This document shows positions 60,864 through 64,000 of a DNA stretch of 64,000 nucleotides, one piece after another. Position numbers and translations under genes: made by a program. This stretch comes from Stercorarius parasiticus. Taxonomy: Eukaryota > Chordata > Aves > Charadriiformes > Stercorariidae. The number at the start of each line of letters is the position of its first letter. The stretch's first letter is position 1. The stretch is taken from NCBI GenBank assembly GCA_013396915.1, contig VWZL01002042.1:294765-358764 (forward strand). Reading direction: 5' to 3'. Under the pieces are notes generated by a model. It was not told the origin of the DNA, did not search any database, and saw nothing but the letters and a program-made list of their open reading frames with translations.

Positions 60864-63694
60864 CTCCCAAATGAATACGACTTCATCAACCAGTCTCAGA
60901 GAAGGGTGAACCTTTCCTACCCTATTTGCTTGGTGGCAGGTGACGGAGAGAGCGAGGTCCCCAGCGAGGGAAGGAGACCCATGAGATGGCTGAGGATCAA
61001 CAGTTTCCTGCACGGACCTGCAATGAAATGCACGGGAACCAAAGGGCATTTACAGTCGGCACACATCCACGGCTGACTCCTCGTCTGGGTAATCATAGAT
61101 CTGCTTTTTACAAAGGGCTTTTCACGCTGAAAGATGTCAAAACACATGCAGACATAAGTTTTGGTCGTGGTTTTGAGACTGTCAGGAGCAGCAGCCTGCT
61201 TTCCTGTCAGTCCTCGTGCATGTAATCAAGAGGGGTCACCTCCCTTCCAAAACTTTAAAGTTAATTCTGTGGGGTTTTTGTGTTACAATTCTCTTTCCTC
61301 AGCTTCACAGTTTCTTTTTTAGATGGAAATACATTCTCAGGTCACACGGTAACATTTTTGTACCCATCAAAGCTTCTCGAATTCCAAATTTAAATAATTT
61401 TTCACTCAGGTTTGCAACTGCAGCAAACTGCCTGTCTCCAGTGGGAATGCCAAGCCGTAGAGGCCTAATTAGTATTATTTTGCATAGGAAGGATGAAAAT
61501 CATTTTTCTTTCACTGTCTTTTGAGGCCAAACCCTTCACAATCACGAAGGCCAAGCCAGCACGAATAAGGAAACTGGTTATTCTTTCCCAGGAAGGGAAA
61601 AATGCAGCTTTGGTGAATTTTCGCAGCCATTAATTTGAAGCTGGCCACATGCTCCCGCTTGGTATTTCTCGCCGCTGATCCAAATCCAGCTCTGAAATGC
61701 CGGGGCTGGCTCCCACTGTGACCAGTCAGACCAGCAGCTGCCCGCACCGGCTGTCCAGCGCGCCCGCTTGCCCACATGCCGAGGAATCTCAGCAATTTCA
61801 TTACACATTGGAGCCCCTGCTCACAACGGGATAAACGCTGCTGAAAAGCCCTCGATCACCACCAAGAGCGGCAGGAATGCAAGTATTTGAGGGAATTGCG
61901 GTGGCACATTATCAGATGCTCGGTTTTATTGAGCGGGGGAGCGTATGAAGGTTTACAAATGAAGTCTTTTGTCTAGTGCCAACTTTTCCTGCCTTTTGGT
62001 TTCAAAAGCTGCGGATCTGTTCCCAACACTGCGAAGCAGAGCGCAGGTTCCACCTCTCGCAAAGCAGGGTGCCCTGTTGAGCAGCTGCCGAGCCGTTACG
62101 GCTGCTGCCCGGTGGGTGAACTCTAGGACAGAGAGACAGACGGACACACCACGAAGGACACAGTTCCTGAGGGCTGGTAAAAAGCGAAATATTACTGAAA
62201 CTGAAAATAATTCAGACTTGAAAGAAATGTCAATTAACAATGTTAAAACATGCCAATGTACAGGTTTTTTTAGGAAATAGAACGAAGTGAGACATTATTG
62301 AGGAAAGCCTAGAGACTATAACAAAGCCCTACATACATATGTCAGCAGAACAGGTACCTACTGGCCAGCACTCCTCTCGTCTCCATATACGTCCTGGCAT
62401 GGCAATTCAGACTTTGCCACCTCTGAGTGCTTGCGTATTGTTTTTATTCTTAACAACAAATTTCTTCACGGAACAGGTAAAGAGCCGTATTGGTGCAGCG
62501 TATCTGTGCGGACCATACAGCCCTTCCGTGAATCTGTAACCTGCTCTCCCCCCCACACGGGGCGATACCCCCACTTTGGTCACCTCCAGCGAGCCTGCAC
62601 CCCCAGTGCTAGAGAAACCGGTCCCAACCCAGTTCCTATCGCTGGACTGCCAACTGACCGCCCCTGATTTGGAAGGTGAGGTAGGGAGATTGGTCTCTGA
62701 AGTCCACAGTCCCTGAGGGCCTCCTCTGAATGTACCCAACGGGCATCCAGCCCGGGGAGCTGCCCTCCAGCTTAACTTGCTGGGACCAGTGGACATCGCT
62801 GTCACGCTATTAGACTCAAACTGGTGCCTCTGCTGGTACAAGACCCATGAAACGATTTTGACTGTCAACATCCGACTTCCAATTTAGTAGCTCCTGTGTA
62901 GACAATAGAAATGCACCAAAAAAGAAACAAGGTGGAAAGTGCAAAAATAAAAAATTCCTCTGGAACCATTTCTATTTATTGGGTGGCTGGTGGGGTTTTG
63001 CGAGTGGGCATTAGCTTAGCCCTCAGCAAAATGGCAGGTGGTATATGTTTTAAGAAAGGGTTGGTTCCTCAGCTAGCTAGTGTTTGAGAATAAGCTCACT
63101 TGCATAATTTCTTTCTTGACCACAAGCAACGTTTTAAGGTGACTACTGGTAATCCTCACAAAACAAAACAAGCCACTGAAAGAAGAACTCCTGCAAATAC
63201 AGAGTGAATTTTTGCTGTCCTGCCTCTACGCTGTGTTTCCGTTGTGATTTTTGAGACCTTTTCCCCCTCCGCTGGCAGGCACGGCCGCCCGCCGTGGGAC
63301 GCGATGAGGCAGACAGGCAGAGCTGCGGCACCTCTGGAACAGCAGAGCAAGCGGCTGAGGTGCGCTGGGTATACATTTGGGAATGGCTACAAGTGTTATG
63401 CATCTGGAATAAATTACAAATAAATAAAAAGAAGGAATCAATACAGTGTTTCTATACGCATAAACAGCCATCTACTTTAAAACAGAGTGCATCAGTTGGC
63501 GTGGGTATGATCAGTGTAGGTGTCCCATTTTGAGGTAAAACAGAACCAGTTTTCCTTTCAGCAATTTTTACTAATTTTCCCCTTATTTGCTTAGGCTATG
63601 ATAGATTTTGTGCGCTGTTAAAGAGTTCTCTCAATTTTTGCTGACTACTCTGATGAAAAATTTACTCGACACCCCTCATTCTGGAGCCCACATG
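60864..63694. other. No gene recognised
   Basis: About 2.8 kb noncoding between two sense CR1 fragments. The minus-strand ORF of 154 codons at 62407-62871 shows no family features. Confidence 0.5.
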
Positions 63695-63846
63695 TGGGCA
63701 GTCCGTCCCTGGAGATTTTTGAAAACCTGACTGGACAAGGTCCCGAATAACCCAGTTGAACGTTGATGTTAGCTTGCTTTGGGTGGAAGGCTGAAGTAGA
63801 TGGTCTCCAGCAGTCCTTTCCAACTCAGTTTTTCCCATGATTCTGC
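63695..63846 (+). mobile_element. Diverged CR1 LINE 3' end fragment, sense
   Basis: GGAGATTTTTGAAAACCTGA, GACTGGACAAGGTCCCGAAT and AGTAGATGGTCTCCAGCAGT, then CCTTTCCAACTC and a single decayed GATTCTGCA octamer. An older CR1 subfamily than the other sense copies. Confidence 0.72.
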
Positions 63847-64000
63847 AACTACAACCCGATGCTGCCTGGCCATCAGACGAAGGGTTTAGCTTTCTGCCAC
63901 AATTGGCTGAACACTGGATATGTCTGTCTTTGCAGAGTTCCTCTGGGAGGATGCCCTTGCCTTCTGGCAGGTGCTGCCTCTTTTATAATGGCAGTTCTCA

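Overview
This is about 64 kb of vertebrate nuclear DNA, almost certainly from a bird. It carries at least a dozen copies of the CR1 (chicken repeat 1) LINE, several ending in the diagnostic ATTCTATG-type 3' tandem octamers. The only protein gene I can support is a spliced, vertebrate-type G-protein-coupled receptor. There are no operons, CRISPR arrays, tRNAs or rRNAs. Single N characters at 308, 23579, 25023 and 26188 look like contig joins in a draft assembly, and at least one of them produces a false duplication.

The gene is a GPR83-family receptor on the minus strand (12189-20086). Four coding exons have consensus GT/AG splice sites and join in frame to a 412-residue seven-transmembrane protein with DRH, CWFP and NPFIY motifs. 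The exon phases (0, 0, 2) are consistent at every junction. About 3.4 kb upstream, at about 23444-23600, lies a CpG island with a CCAAT box, GC boxes and a perfect minus-strand donor site. A good branch point, pyrimidine tract and AG sit just inside the naive start exon (20066-20067). I infer that the mature mRNA starts in the island, and that the apparent start ATG at 20086 may be intronic.

Layout: 1-661, CR1 pieces around an N. 662-10470, noncoding, with two CR1 tails and one weak LTR-like signal pair. 10470-12188, an old CR1 fragment and the probable 3' untranslated region. 12189-20086, the receptor gene, with one CR1 tail in intron 1. 20087-23443, the probable 5' intron. 23444-23605, the CpG-island promoter. 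24684-25362, the false tandem duplication. 25363-55630, mostly noncoding, with five CR1 copies including one that retains a decayed reverse-transcriptase segment (54553-55625). 55890-56135, a second, orphan CpG island with a CTCF-like site and a G-quadruplex motif. 56136-64000, noncoding, with two CR1 tails.

I did not find a novel multi-gene system. The observations most worth following are the concealed first exon of the receptor, whether the receptor is GPR83 or its non-mammalian paralogue, its C-terminal PDZ-ligand-like end, and the orphan CpG island.
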